64,000 bases of DNA from assembly GCF_014287955.1 (NCBI RefSeq), contig NZ_JACOPD010000005.1, positions 186,001-250,000 of the forward strand, in the 5' to 3' direction. Both the position numbers and the translations under genes were made by a program. The notes under the pieces were generated by a model. That model had not been told where the DNA came from, searched no databases, and saw only the letters and a program-made list of their open reading frames with translations. The number at the start of each line of letters is the position of its first letter. Position 1 is the first letter of the stretch. Origin of the DNA: Lachnospira hominis (ex Liu et al. 2021) (GTDB taxonomy: Bacteria > Bacillota > Clostridia > Lachnospirales > Lachnospiraceae). Below, piece after piece: positions 46,185 through 56,302 of this stretch.

Positions 46185-47480
46185 TTATTCGACAGTGATT
46201 AATCCTTCTTCATACATTTTCTGCATGCTCATTATAATTCCAAGTTTCGCATGATACCATGTGAGTCCACCCTGGAAATATGCTGCATATGGCTCTCTTA
46301 AAGGTCCATCAGCACTAAGTTCAATTGATGAACCCTGCACAAAAGCACCTGCTGCCATAATGACATCGTCATCATACCCAGGCATCGCCCATGGCTCAGG
46401 AGTAACAAAACTGTCAACAGGTGCGGCAGCCTGAATACCTTTGCAGAATGCAATAAGTCCTTTTGCTGAACGCAGTTCAACTGCCTGAATTATATCGTAA
46501 CGTTCTTCTTTTCCGTCAGGAACAACTTTAAATCCAAGCTTTTCATAAGCATTTGCTGCAAATATAGCACCTTTTAATGCGCCTGCAACTACAGTCGGAG
46601 CAAGGAAAAGTCCCTGATAAAACTCTTTGTTTACGCCACCGATTGTCGCACCTACTTCCTTTCCGAGTCCCGGTGAAGAAAGTCTGTATGCAGCCTGCTC
46701 AACACATTCTTTTGTTCCTGCAATATAACCGCCGCATGGTGCAAGTCCACCACCAGGATTTTTAATTAAAGAACCGACAATCATATCTGCACCAACTTCG
46801 GTAGGTTCGATACGCTCAACAAATTCACCATAGCAGTTATCTACCATGCAAATAACATCCGGTTTTATTTCTTTTATGAATGAAATAAGTTCGCCTATTC
46901 TTTCAACTGAAAGTGTAGGACGGCTTGCATATCCTTTTGAACGCTGGATAGTAACAAGTTTTGTCTTTTCATTTATTGCCTTTTTAATATTTTCGTAATC
47001 AAAGCTTCCGTCAGCAAGCAGGTCTACCTGTCTGTAAGAAACGCCATATTCTGCAAGACTTCCTTTGGAAGGTCTGATGCCTATTATTTCATCCATAGTA
47101 TCATATGGCTTTCCTACAGGTGATAAAAGTTCATCGCCAGGACGCAGATTTGATGAGAGTGCAATGTTCAGTGCATGTGTGCCACAGATAATCTGTGGCC
47201 TTACAAGTGCGGCTTCAGCCTTGAATATATCTGCATAAACCTGCTCAAGCGTATCTCTTCCGTCATCATTATAGCCATATCCGCTTGTACCATTTAAATG
47301 CATTTCAGCAACATGGTTTTTCTGCATTGCATTAATAACTTTCATCTGGTTATATTCTGCCGTCTCATCAATTTTCTCAAAGCGTTCCTTTAATCCTGCT
47401 ATTATATTTTCACTGTAATCATATACTTTTTCGGATATTCCGAGCTGTTCACAGTACATTTTCTTAATATCGCTGTTCAT
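46185..47480 (-). CDS. ynbB: YnbB-like PLP enzyme (methionine gamma-lyase family, 'aluminium resistance protein')
   Basis: The 431-residue fold-type I PLP protein has the probable Schiff-base lysine K240 (VGSLIKNPGGG) and the cofactor aspartate D214 (CMVDNCYGE). The family is annotated as aluminium resistance or methionine gamma-lyase-like; the real substrate is unsettled. Its start overlaps the miaA stop by one base, the miaA-ynbB linkage seen in other Firmicutes. Confidence 0.9.
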   Translation of the reverse strand: MNSDIKKMYCEQLGISEKVYDYSENIIAGLKERFEKIDETAEYNQMKVINAMQKNHVAEMHLNGTSGYGYNDDGRDTLEQVYADIFKAEAALVRPQIICGTHALNIALSSNLRPGDELLSPVGKPYDTMDEIIGIRPSKGSLAEYGVSYRQVDLLADGSFDYENIKKAINEKTKLVTIQRSKGYASRPTLSVERIGELISFIKEIKPDVICMVDNCYGEFVERIEPTEVGADMIVGSLIKNPGGGLAPCGGYIAGTKECVEQAAYRLSSPGLGKEVGATIGGVNKEFYQGLFLAPTVVAGALKGAIFAANAYEKLGFKVVPDGKEERYDIIQAVELRSAKGLIAFCKGIQAAAPVDSFVTPEPWAMPGYDDDVIMAAGAFVQGSSIELSADGPLREPYAAYFQGGLTWYHAKLGIIMSMQKMYEEGLITVE

Positions 47481-48424
47481 TATATTTCTCCCTGTTTGTT
47501 TTTTATTATTTCAATCATTGCTTCAAGCATATCATCTTTTGAATGATTGTAATTTTCATAATTAATCCATGTGACATCTTTTTCACGGCGGAACCATGTC
47601 AGTTGTCTTTTTGCAAAATGTCTTGTATCCTGTTTTATCAATTCTTTGGCTGTATCAATATCATACATGCCGTCAAAATAATCAAACATTTCCTTATATC
47701 CGATACCCTGCATTGAAATACTTTCTCTTGTAAGCCCTGAATCAATAAGTCTCTTTACTTCCTGTTCAAGCCCTTCTTCAAACATCTCATCAACCCGTCT
47801 GTCGATTCGTTCATATAGAAGCTTTCTGTCATCGTTTAATACAAAATAGACAAAATTATATGGTGAAACATTCTGACTTTGCTCTTCATTATGCTCTGAA
47901 ATTTTTTTGCCTGTCTGGTGGAAATATTCCAAAGCCCTTATAACTCTTTTTACATTATTGGGATGAATGTCTTTCGCTGATTTTTCATCTACTTTTGCAA
48001 GCATGCCATGAAGCACTTCATTGCCCTCTTTATCAGCAATATCTTTAAGGTACTTTCTGTATTCGGATTCTTCATTTACATTATCAAAATTAATATCGTA
48101 TAAGAGTGCCTGAATGTAAAATCCGGTACCACCTGCTATTATCGGAATATGTCCTGCATCATATATTTTTTCCATTGCATCTTTTGCCATTTTCTGGAAT
48201 AATACAACATTAAAATCTTCATCCGGTTCAAGGCAGTCAATAAGATAATGTTTTACACCTTGCATCTCCTCCGGTCTGATTTTTGCTGTGCCTATATCCA
48301 TTTTTTTGTAGACCTGCATGGAGTCGGCACTTATAATTTCGCCGTTTACAGCTTTTGCAAGTCTTATTGAAAGTTCTGTTTTTCCGACAGCTGTCGGTCC
48401 TGTCAGTATTATCAATGGTTTCAT
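47480..48424 (-). CDS. miaA: tRNA dimethylallyltransferase
   Basis: A 314-residue enzyme that prenylates A37 of tRNAs reading U-starting codons. Walker A GPTAVGKT (9-16), DSMQVYKKMDIGTAK and GGTGFYIQALLY are visible. It starts inside the mutL stop (ATGA). MiaB later thiomethylates the same base, and its gene opens this operon. Confidence 0.97.
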   Translation of the reverse strand: MKPLIILTGPTAVGKTELSIRLAKAVNGEIISADSMQVYKKMDIGTAKIRPEEMQGVKHYLIDCLEPDEDFNVVLFQKMAKDAMEKIYDAGHIPIIAGGTGFYIQALLYDINFDNVNEESEYRKYLKDIADKEGNEVLHGMLAKVDEKSAKDIHPNNVKRVIRALEYFHQTGKKISEHNEEQSQNVSPYNFVYFVLNDDRKLLYERIDRRVDEMFEEGLEQEVKRLIDSGLTRESISMQGIGYKEMFDYFDGMYDIDTAKELIKQDTRHFAKRQLTWFRREKDVTWINYENYNHSKDDMLEAMIEIIKNKQGEI

Positions 48425-50376
48425 AGAATACGTTTAAACTTCCTTTCAACTTCATATTTTGACATAACTATAAGTGTAGGTCTGCCATGAGGACAGTTGT
48501 ATGGATTTTCAGCCTGCATAAGTTCTTCTATAAGTTCTTTTGCCTCTTCAAATGAAAGCTTATTATTTCCTTTCACAGCAGCCTTACATGACATCGTTGC
48601 CACACGTTCTGTTATTATATCAAGGTCAGTGCTGTTATCATCTGTCAGACCATCTATCATATCTATAAGCATCTGTTTAAGATTGATATTTGGAAGTCCT
48701 GCCGGAAGCCCATTGACTTTATACGCATTTCCACCAAATTCCTCAATCTCAAAGCCCAGCCTTGAAAATGCCTGTTTATTGCGTTTGTACGCATCTTCCT
48801 GCTGCATGTTAAGTTCAATAATGACAGGTGGCATTATCATCTGCGTATCCATGTCCTTTACTTTTAAGTGATTCATAAAACGCTCGTAAAGAATTTTCTC
48901 ATGTGCGGCATGCTGGTCCATCATATAAAACTTATCTTCATATTCAATAAGCCAGTACGTCTCAAAAAGCTGGCCTATAATCCTGTAGTCAGCCTTTGCT
49001 TTCTCGCTCATAAGAGGAGTATCAAACATTGAAAGCTGTTCGGCTTCCTGTTTTTTTTCCGCTTCATATATCTTTTTATCTTCTTTTATCATTTCATCAG
49101 AACGCTTGATTTCAAATGGTTCCGGAAGACGTGTCGGCGGCATTTTTGTATAATCTGTTATGTTTTTTATAAAGCCTGCGGTTTGATTTTCATTTACAGT
49201 TTTTTGTTTAACAGAAGATTCTGTTGAATTGTAAAAACTCTCTCTTGGAGGCTCAATACGTGGTGCCTGATAAGGTTTTGAATCTGTATTTTCCTGTACG
49301 TAAGATTTTTCGGTCTGTTTTATATTTTCAGGCGATTTAGTAAATTGCTGCTGCTTTACCGGGTCGGGCAGCTTTACGCGTGCTGCAAGCTCTCTGTTTG
49401 CAAGACATTCCTTTACAGTTTCAAGCACAAATCTGTATACAAATTCATTTTTTGAAAAACGAAGTTCCATTTTCGTCGGATGTACATTAACATCCATTAT
49501 CGACGGATTAATTTTAAAATGGATTGCCGTAAAAGGATAGTTATGTGGCATTATATAGCCTTTATATGCTTCCTCTATTGCTTTTGTAATTATTGAACTT
49601 TTAATATACCGCCCATTGATATAATAATTTTCATAGCCACGGTTTCCACGGCAGATAACAGGTTTTCCTATAAATCCTGTTATTTCAACATCCTGTGTCT
49701 TACCGGATATTTCCATAAGGTTTGATGTAATATCACGACCGTACACACCATAAATTATATCTTTAAGATTCATATTTCCGGATGTGTGGAGTTTATTCTG
49801 GTTATTATTTATAAAACGAAACGATATGTCCGGATGTGACAGGCTCAGATGTTCTATAAGTGCATTGACATATCCTGCTTCTGTTGCGGCAGTCTTTAAA
49901 AACTTGCGGCGTACAGGAGTATTGTAGAACAGATTTCTCACAATAAATGTAGTTCCGTCAGGAGCACCTACTTCTTCAAGTGATATTTCATTACCACCTT
50001 CAATAACATATCTGCTGCCTGTAAAATCATCTGCTGTCTTGGTGATAAGCTCGACCTGTGATACAGCAGCTATACTTGAAAGTGCCTCACCTCTGAATCC
50101 GAGAGATGAGACATTCATTAAATCTTCAATTGATTTGATTTTGCTTGTTGAGTGGCGTAAAAATGCCATAGGAATATCATCCTTTGAAATTCCGCTTCCG
50201 TTATCTGTTATTCTTATAAAAGATATTCCACCGTCTTTGATTTCTATTGTAACAGCGGTTGCACTGGCATCTATTGCATTTTCAACAAGTTCCTTTACAA
50301 CTGATGACGGTCTTTCAATAACTTCTCCGGCAGCAATTTTATTGATTGTTTCCTGATCCAATACCTGAATTGACAT
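48421..50376 (-). CDS. mutL: DNA mismatch repair protein MutL
   Basis: The 651-residue protein has an N-terminal GHKL ATPase (ELVENAIDA, DNGSGI, GFRGEALSSI), a variable linker (about 335-450) and a C-terminal dimerisation domain. The endonuclease motif DQHAAHE is intact at 487-493, so this is a nicking MutL, expected in bacteria without MutH. Its end overlaps miaA by 4 bases. Confidence 0.97.
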   Translation of the reverse strand: MSIQVLDQETINKIAAGEVIERPSSVVKELVENAIDASATAVTIEIKDGGISFIRITDNGSGISKDDIPMAFLRHSTSKIKSIEDLMNVSSLGFRGEALSSIAAVSQVELITKTADDFTGSRYVIEGGNEISLEEVGAPDGTTFIVRNLFYNTPVRRKFLKTAATEAGYVNALIEHLSLSHPDISFRFINNNQNKLHTSGNMNLKDIIYGVYGRDITSNLMEISGKTQDVEITGFIGKPVICRGNRGYENYYINGRYIKSSIITKAIEEAYKGYIMPHNYPFTAIHFKINPSIMDVNVHPTKMELRFSKNEFVYRFVLETVKECLANRELAARVKLPDPVKQQQFTKSPENIKQTEKSYVQENTDSKPYQAPRIEPPRESFYNSTESSVKQKTVNENQTAGFIKNITDYTKMPPTRLPEPFEIKRSDEMIKEDKKIYEAEKKQEAEQLSMFDTPLMSEKAKADYRIIGQLFETYWLIEYEDKFYMMDQHAAHEKILYERFMNHLKVKDMDTQMIMPPVIIELNMQQEDAYKRNKQAFSRLGFEIEEFGGNAYKVNGLPAGLPNINLKQMLIDMIDGLTDDNSTDLDIITERVATMSCKAAVKGNNKLSFEEAKELIEELMQAENPYNCPHGRPTLIVMSKYEVERKFKRIL

Positions 50377-50397
50377 TTTTCCCTCTCTTTCTGCAAT

Positions 50398-53052
50398 TTA
50401 CCAGCGGTTATTTATTTTTTCCTGAAGCTTGTATAATGTATTAAGTGCATCAATTGGTGTCATGTGTCCTATATCAAGATTTTTTATATCTGCAACTATG
50501 TCATTATCACTTACCGTATCAAAAAGTGACATCTGCTTTACTTCAAGTTCATCTACTTTCCGGTATTCTTTATTCAGCTTATCAAGCTTTTGGGAATATT
50601 GTGCAATATCTTTTGCTTTCTGTGAAATATCAGCATCGCTTAATTCCGTAACAAGCTCTTTTGCACGCTCAATTACAACATCAGGCACTCCGGCAAGCTT
50701 TGCAACCTGAATTCCGTAACTCTTATCAGCACCGCCTTTTATGATTTTACGTAAAAATACTATATCATCGCCTTTTTCTTTTACAGCTATACAGTAATTA
50801 TTTACACCATCAAGCGTTCCTTCAAGTTCGGTAAGTTCATGGTAATGTGTGGCAAAAAGTGTTTTTGCACCTAAAAGCTTCGTATTTGCGATATGCTCAA
50901 CCACAGCCCATGCTATGCTTAAACCGTCAAATGTACTTGTACCTCTTCCTATTTCATCAAGAATAAGAAGACTCTTAGGTGTTGCATTTCTTAGAATATT
51001 GGCAACTTCCGTCATCTCAACCATAAATGTTGACTGTCCCGAAGCAAGATCATCAGATGCACCTACTCTTGTAAATATTCTGTCTACAATACATATATTG
51101 GCACTGTCAGCCGGAACAAATGAACCGGTCTGTGCAAGAAGGACAATAAGTGCAGTCTGTCTCATATATGTTGATTTACCGGCCATATTGGGACCCGTTA
51201 TAATTGAAACTCGGTCTGATGCATTATCAAGATAAGTATCATTGGCGATAAACATATCATTATTCATCATTTTTTCAACAACAGGATGTCTGCCGCCTTT
51301 TATGTCAATAACACCTTTTTCATTGATTTTTGGCTTGACATAATTATTCTGCATTGCCACAACTGAAAGTGATGCAAATACATCTATCATTGCAATTGCT
51401 TTTGCAGTTGACTGGATTCTTACAACCTGCGTTGCAATGTGTTCCCTCACCTGGCTGAATAAATCGTATTCAAGACTATTAAGCTTGTCTTCGGCACCAA
51501 GAATAACATCTTCAAGATGTTTTAACTCGTCTGTTGTATAACGCTCGGAATTAGTAAGTGTCTGTTTTCTAACCCAGCTGTCCGGAACCATTGATTTGAA
51601 TGAATTTGTTACTTCAAGATAGTAACCGAACACTTTGTTATATTTAACTTTCAGATTCTTGATTCCTGTATTGTTACGCTCGCGTTCTTCAAGCTGTGCA
51701 AGCCATTCTTTTCCTTCTGTCTTTGCTCTTCGCAATTCATCAGCTTCCGCTGAAAATCCATCTTTAATCATTCCGCCTTCACGCATTGATATAGGAGGTT
51801 CTTCAACAATAGCTGAAAGAATAAGATTATAGATATCCCTTAAATCATCCATATCTTCATAATATTTTTTAAATAAATTCGATTTGAAATTACCGATAAT
51901 TTGTTTTATATACGGAAGCATTTCAAGTGAATTACGGAATGCAATCAAATCTCTTGGATTTGCCGACTTGCAGCTTATCTTTGTCATAAGACGCTCCAGA
52001 TCGTAAATAGGATTCATATATTCACGTAATTCTTCCCTGTCAATCTGGTTATTGCAAAGTTCTTCAACAACATTCTGTCTGTTTATTATTTCATCTTTAT
52101 TAATAAGAGGCTGCTCAATCATAGACCGGAGTGCTCTTGCACCCATAGCAGTCTTTGTCTTATCAAGAACCCAGATTAATGAGCCTCGTTTCTGTTTTTC
52201 ACGGAGTGTCTCTACAAGTTCAAGATTTCTACGCGATGAACTGTCAATAAGCATATATTTTCCTGTTGTATAAGGAGTGAGCGTGATAATATGTGACATA
52301 TCGCTTTTTTGTGTCTCATAAAGATATGTAAGAAGAGCACCTGCAGCAATGATACCTGTCGGATAATCTTTTACACCAAGACCGTCAAGTGCTGATATTT
52401 TAAAATGAGATAAGAGCTTTTTGATTGAACTGTCCTCATCGAAATACCAGTTTTCAAGTGTTGACATTGAAATATTCAGTTTTTCATTTACAGCTGTTAA
52501 ATCAATACCACTCATGGCAAAGTATTCATTTACAATTATTTCGGACGGAACAAATTTATTTATCTCATCAATAAGCTCATTTTCCGATTTTAATTCTGTA
52601 ACAAAATAATCACCTGTTGAGAAATCACATATCGAAACACCTATAACATCTCCTTGATAATATATACAGAAAAGATAATTGTTTTTTGTTTCATCCAAAG
52701 CCTGTGCATTAAGATTGGTTCCCGGAGTTACAACTTTTATTACTTCACGTTTTACAATGCCTTTTGCAAGCTTCGGGTCTTCCATCTGTTCACATATTGC
52801 AACTTTGTGTCCGTTAGATACAAGGCGGTTGATATATGTCTCGGCAGCATGGAAAGGAACGCCACACATAGGTGCACGTTCCTCCTGTCCGCAGTCTTTT
52901 CCTGTAAGTGTAAGTTCAAGTTCTTTGGATACAGTTATTGCATCATCAAAGAACATTTCATAGAAATCGCCAAGTCTGTAAAATAATATACAGTCATTAT
53001 ATTGTTTTTTTGTCGCAAGATAATGCTGCATCATTGGTGAATATTCAGCCAT
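50398..53052 (-). CDS. mutS: DNA mismatch recognition protein MutS
   Basis: An 884-residue MutS with the mismatch-binding segment GDFYEMF near residue 30, the clamp and lever domains, and a C-terminal ABC ATPase with Walker A GPNMAGKST (620-628) and DEIGRGTST. It recognises mispairs and recruits MutL. The ATG overlaps the miaB stop as TAATG, and mutL follows 21 bases downstream. Confidence 0.98.
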   Translation of the reverse strand: MAEYSPMMQHYLATKKQYNDCILFYRLGDFYEMFFDDAITVSKELELTLTGKDCGQEERAPMCGVPFHAAETYINRLVSNGHKVAICEQMEDPKLAKGIVKREVIKVVTPGTNLNAQALDETKNNYLFCIYYQGDVIGVSICDFSTGDYFVTELKSENELIDEINKFVPSEIIVNEYFAMSGIDLTAVNEKLNISMSTLENWYFDEDSSIKKLLSHFKISALDGLGVKDYPTGIIAAGALLTYLYETQKSDMSHIITLTPYTTGKYMLIDSSSRRNLELVETLREKQKRGSLIWVLDKTKTAMGARALRSMIEQPLINKDEIINRQNVVEELCNNQIDREELREYMNPIYDLERLMTKISCKSANPRDLIAFRNSLEMLPYIKQIIGNFKSNLFKKYYEDMDDLRDIYNLILSAIVEEPPISMREGGMIKDGFSAEADELRRAKTEGKEWLAQLEERERNNTGIKNLKVKYNKVFGYYLEVTNSFKSMVPDSWVRKQTLTNSERYTTDELKHLEDVILGAEDKLNSLEYDLFSQVREHIATQVVRIQSTAKAIAMIDVFASLSVVAMQNNYVKPKINEKGVIDIKGGRHPVVEKMMNNDMFIANDTYLDNASDRVSIITGPNMAGKSTYMRQTALIVLLAQTGSFVPADSANICIVDRIFTRVGASDDLASGQSTFMVEMTEVANILRNATPKSLLILDEIGRGTSTFDGLSIAWAVVEHIANTKLLGAKTLFATHYHELTELEGTLDGVNNYCIAVKEKGDDIVFLRKIIKGGADKSYGIQVAKLAGVPDVVIERAKELVTELSDADISQKAKDIAQYSQKLDKLNKEYRKVDELEVKQMSLFDTVSDNDIVADIKNLDIGHMTPIDALNTLYKLQEKINNRW

Positions 53053-54479
53053 TACAACATTTCTCCCATATAATAAAATCCCTTACATTCTGTAAGTTTT
53101 ACATCAACTATATTGCCGATAAGTGATTCATCGCCCGGAAAATGTACAAGCATATTATTAGTGAGACGTCCTGTAACAAGGCTTGAATCATGGTCGTTAA
53201 TACACTCAACGAGAGCTTTTGCACTCTGTCCCTCATATCTTGCACTGATTGTATGTGAAACTTCATTAATTGTTGCAAGAAGCCTGTTAAATCTGTCTTT
53301 TACAACATCTTCAGGTACCTGGTTTTCCATTTTGGCAGCAGGAGTTCCTGTTCTCTTTGAATATATAAAAGTATATGCACTGTCATATTTAACTTTTCTT
53401 ACTACATCAAGTGTATCTTCAAAATCTTCTTCCGTCTCACCGGGAAATCCGACAATAATATCTGTTGTTATTGACACATCAGGAAGTCTGTCTCTTATCT
53501 TATCTACAAGTTCGAGGTAATGTTCCTTTGTATATTTTCTGTTCATAAGCTTCAGAATGCGGCTGCTTCCTGACTGGAGAGGAAGATGGATATGATTGCA
53601 GACTTTCTTTGATGTTCTCATAACTTCAATGAGGTCATCCGAAAAATCTTTTGGATGAGGTGTCATAAATCTGATTCGCTCAAGCCCGTCAATTTTTTCT
53701 ATTTCTCTTAAAAGTTGTGCAAATGAAAATGGTTCTTCAAATGTATTTCCATATGAATTAACATTCTGTCCAAGAAGCATGACTTCTTTTACACCATCGT
53801 CAACGAGACGTTCGATTTCACGTACAATCTCTTTAGGTTCACGGCTTTTTTCGCGTCCACGCACATAAGGAACTATACAATAGCTGCAAAAATTATTGCA
53901 GCCATACATAATGTTAACACCTGATTTGAACGGGAATTTTCTTTGTGTAGGAAGTTCTTCCACAACATCTTTTGTGCTGTCCCAGATGTCAATTATCTGA
54001 CCTGCCTGCTGCCAGTGTGTATAGAGAAGTTCTGCTATTTTAAATATATTAAATGTACCAAATATAACGTCAACGAATTTATATGATTTTCTGATTTTTT
54101 CTACAACATCCGGCTCCTGCATCATGCATCCGCAGAGTGCAATAACCATATGTGGATTCTTTTCTTTTATTTTACTTAACTGGCCGAGTCTTCCATATAC
54201 ACGTAAATTTGCATTTTCACGTACTGTACATGTATTGTATACAACAATATCGGCCTCTTCTGAATCTGTTGGAGTATATCCGATTTCTTCAAGGATTCCC
54301 AGAAGTTTTTCGGAATCTCTTGCATTCATCTGGCATCCAAATGTCTGTGTGCAGCAAAGAAGCGGTCTGTTAAGTTCTTTCTTTAACTGTGCAACATGTT
54401 CTTTACATTTTTCTATAAAATACAGCTGTCTTTCAAGTGCATTTTCGGGTATTGCATTATTTATGCTTATATTACTCAT
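53052..54479 (-). CDS. miaB: tRNA-2-methylthio-N6-dimethylallyladenosine synthase
   Basis: This 475-residue radical SAM methylthiotransferase has the auxiliary-cluster cysteines C49, C84 and C118 and the radical SAM cluster C194-x3-C198-x2-C201 (GCNNFCSYC), followed by a TRAM domain. It adds the methylthio group to i6A37. The leading 40 residues are an extension common in clostridial MiaB. First gene of miaB-mutS-mutL-miaA-ynbB. Confidence 0.97.
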   Translation of the reverse strand: MSNISINNAIPENALERQLYFIEKCKEHVAQLKKELNRPLLCCTQTFGCQMNARDSEKLLGILEEIGYTPTDSEEADIVVYNTCTVRENANLRVYGRLGQLSKIKEKNPHMVIALCGCMMQEPDVVEKIRKSYKFVDVIFGTFNIFKIAELLYTHWQQAGQIIDIWDSTKDVVEELPTQRKFPFKSGVNIMYGCNNFCSYCIVPYVRGREKSREPKEIVREIERLVDDGVKEVMLLGQNVNSYGNTFEEPFSFAQLLREIEKIDGLERIRFMTPHPKDFSDDLIEVMRTSKKVCNHIHLPLQSGSSRILKLMNRKYTKEHYLELVDKIRDRLPDVSITTDIIVGFPGETEEDFEDTLDVVRKVKYDSAYTFIYSKRTGTPAAKMENQVPEDVVKDRFNRLLATINEVSHTISARYEGQSAKALVECINDHDSSLVTGRLTNNMLVHFPGDESLIGNIVDVKLTECKGFYYMGEML

Positions 54480-54517
54480 TTATTGTTTTCCTCTTTCTTA
54501 TCCTTTTCCGGTATTAG

Positions 54518-54547
54518 ATTGTACATTAACATACAAAATTGTGTCAA
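54518..54547 (-). promoter_or_regulatory. Promoter of the miaB-mutS-mutL operon
   Basis: On the minus strand TTGACA (54547-54542), an 18-base spacer, TACAAT (54523-54518). The first bases of the -35 are the end of a 15-bp tandem repeat. The TSS would fall near 54511, about 32 bases before miaB. Confidence 0.7.
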
Positions 54548-54573
54548 GAAACATGTTATCAAGAAACATGTTA
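54544..54573. repeat. Perfect 15-bp tandem duplication next to the miaB promoter
   Basis: TCAAGAAACATGTTA occurs twice head to tail (54544-54558 and 54559-54573). Each copy contains the palindrome AACATGTT. The block covers the stop codon of the GGDEF-EAL gene and ends inside the -35 box of the miaB promoter. Confidence 0.9.
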
Positions 54574-56271
54574 ATTTCTGATGAATTTTGATTCAAATTC
54601 ATCTGCCGGCATCGGTTTTCCATAATAATATCCCTGTATGCAGTCGGCACCAAGTGATTTAACGCACTCAAGTTCTTCGGCGGTCTCGACACCCTCCACG
54701 CACACTTTTATTCCAAGCTTGTGTGCCATATCGATAACATATTCTACCAGCGAATAATTTTCTGTATTACTGTCTATATTCTGGACAAACATTCTGTCAA
54801 TTTTTATTATGCCAAATGTCATATCACGTATATATCGAAGATTAGAATATCCTGTGCCGAAATCATCAATCGCAAGTTTGAAGCCGAGAAGTTCAAATGA
54901 ACGCAGAACATTACGCACCATAGGATTGTTTTCAAGCTCACCGCTTTCAGTAACTTCAAAAACAATATTTTTGTGGCTTATATCTTCCTGAGTGATACAT
55001 TCCATTGCATCACCTACAATATCACTTTTTATAACCTGTACAAATGAAAGATTGATATTGACTGTGAAATCCGGAATTATTCCGCACCATTTTTTACACT
55101 GCTGCACAGCCTGGGTTATAATCCATTTTCCAAGCGGAATAATAAGTGAACTTTCCTCAAGAAGCGGAATAAAATCAACCGGTGACATAAAACCGTATTT
55201 TTCGCTGTTCCATCTTATAAGTGCCTCGGCACCTTTTATAGCATTGCATGAAGTATTGAATATTGGCTGATAATATACTTCAAAGCCATTAAATCCATTT
55301 ATAATACTGCTTCTTAAATGTTCCTGAATATCCATTTTATGAATATAGGTCTCATACTGTTCTTTTGAATATGCAACAAATGTATTCCTGCCTTTGAGTT
55401 TTGCTTCATGTAATGCAAAACGTGCATTCTGGATTACACTGTCAAATGAATCACGTCCCGATTCAAATATATCTGCACCGCCGGAGATTGTATAAAAAAT
55501 GTTGTAATTACGCTCTTTTATCATATTGTCAACACGTACTCTTATGTATTTATAAAGCAGCTTTGCTTTATCGACGATTTCTTCATCAGTACCCTGTCTT
55601 GTCATAAGAATTGCAAATTCGTCCCCTGAAAGACGGTACACGGACTTCGTATCACCTACACACTGAATTATACATCCTGCTATATCAGCAAGAACTTCAT
55701 CACCTGTTTTAACTCCATATTTTTCATTGACTGCCTTAAAATTATCTACACCGATAAGGAGCATGTAACCGCGTTTTATTTCAGAATTATTGTCCATCAT
55801 AAAATAATTTTTTTCAAGCATGCTTTCACTGTAAAGATTAGTTGTATTATCATACTTTCTTATGCTGCCAATTTCTTCAATTGCACCTACAAGATAAAGT
55901 ACATCATTTTCTTTATCATATACAGCCTCACCACGGCAGTTAATCCATACAGGCTTTTTTTCTTTGTTGTACCATCTGTATTCAAGGTCATGTCTTCCTG
56001 ATTTGTTTTGTTTAATACGATTAATGTCATTAGCCAGCATTTCTATATCATCCGGATATATTACTTCATTAAGTTTCTCAGCTGCATTATCAAATGACAC
56101 ACTGTCAAGAGCAAATATGTCCAAAGCTTTATGGCTTATCGTATAATAATCATTTGTTAAATCATATACATAAATACATCCTGACGTACATTCATCTAAA
56201 ATATTAATCAAATTTTCGTAATTTAAAACACGCGATACGTTCTCATTGTTCCAATTCATCTTATGCCCCAT
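54571..56271 (-). CDS. PAS-GGDEF-EAL cyclic-di-GMP protein
   Basis: The 566-residue cytoplasmic protein has a PAS domain (about 20-135), a GGDEF domain with SGDEF at 215-219, and an EAL domain with EALIRW at 348-353. NINLSF, FEVTESG, AIDDFGTGYSNL and KIDRMF are all intact, so phosphodiesterase activity is likely; SGDEF is a variant that can be active. It lies 31 bases after proA and may be co-transcribed. ATG 56259 is an alternative start; neither has a strong ribosome site. Confidence 0.93.
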   Translation of the reverse strand: MGHKMNWNNENVSRVLNYENLINILDECTSGCIYVYDLTNDYYTISHKALDIFALDSVSFDNAAEKLNEVIYPDDIEMLANDINRIKQNKSGRHDLEYRWYNKEKKPVWINCRGEAVYDKENDVLYLVGAIEEIGSIRKYDNTTNLYSESMLEKNYFMMDNNSEIKRGYMLLIGVDNFKAVNEKYGVKTGDEVLADIAGCIIQCVGDTKSVYRLSGDEFAILMTRQGTDEEIVDKAKLLYKYIRVRVDNMIKERNYNIFYTISGGADIFESGRDSFDSVIQNARFALHEAKLKGRNTFVAYSKEQYETYIHKMDIQEHLRSSIINGFNGFEVYYQPIFNTSCNAIKGAEALIRWNSEKYGFMSPVDFIPLLEESSLIIPLGKWIITQAVQQCKKWCGIIPDFTVNINLSFVQVIKSDIVGDAMECITQEDISHKNIVFEVTESGELENNPMVRNVLRSFELLGFKLAIDDFGTGYSNLRYIRDMTFGIIKIDRMFVQNIDSNTENYSLVEYVIDMAHKLGIKVCVEGVETAEELECVKSLGADCIQGYYYGKPMPADEFESKFIRN

Positions 56272-56302
56272 TTCACATCTTATACTGACATTTGTGCAAT
56301 TA

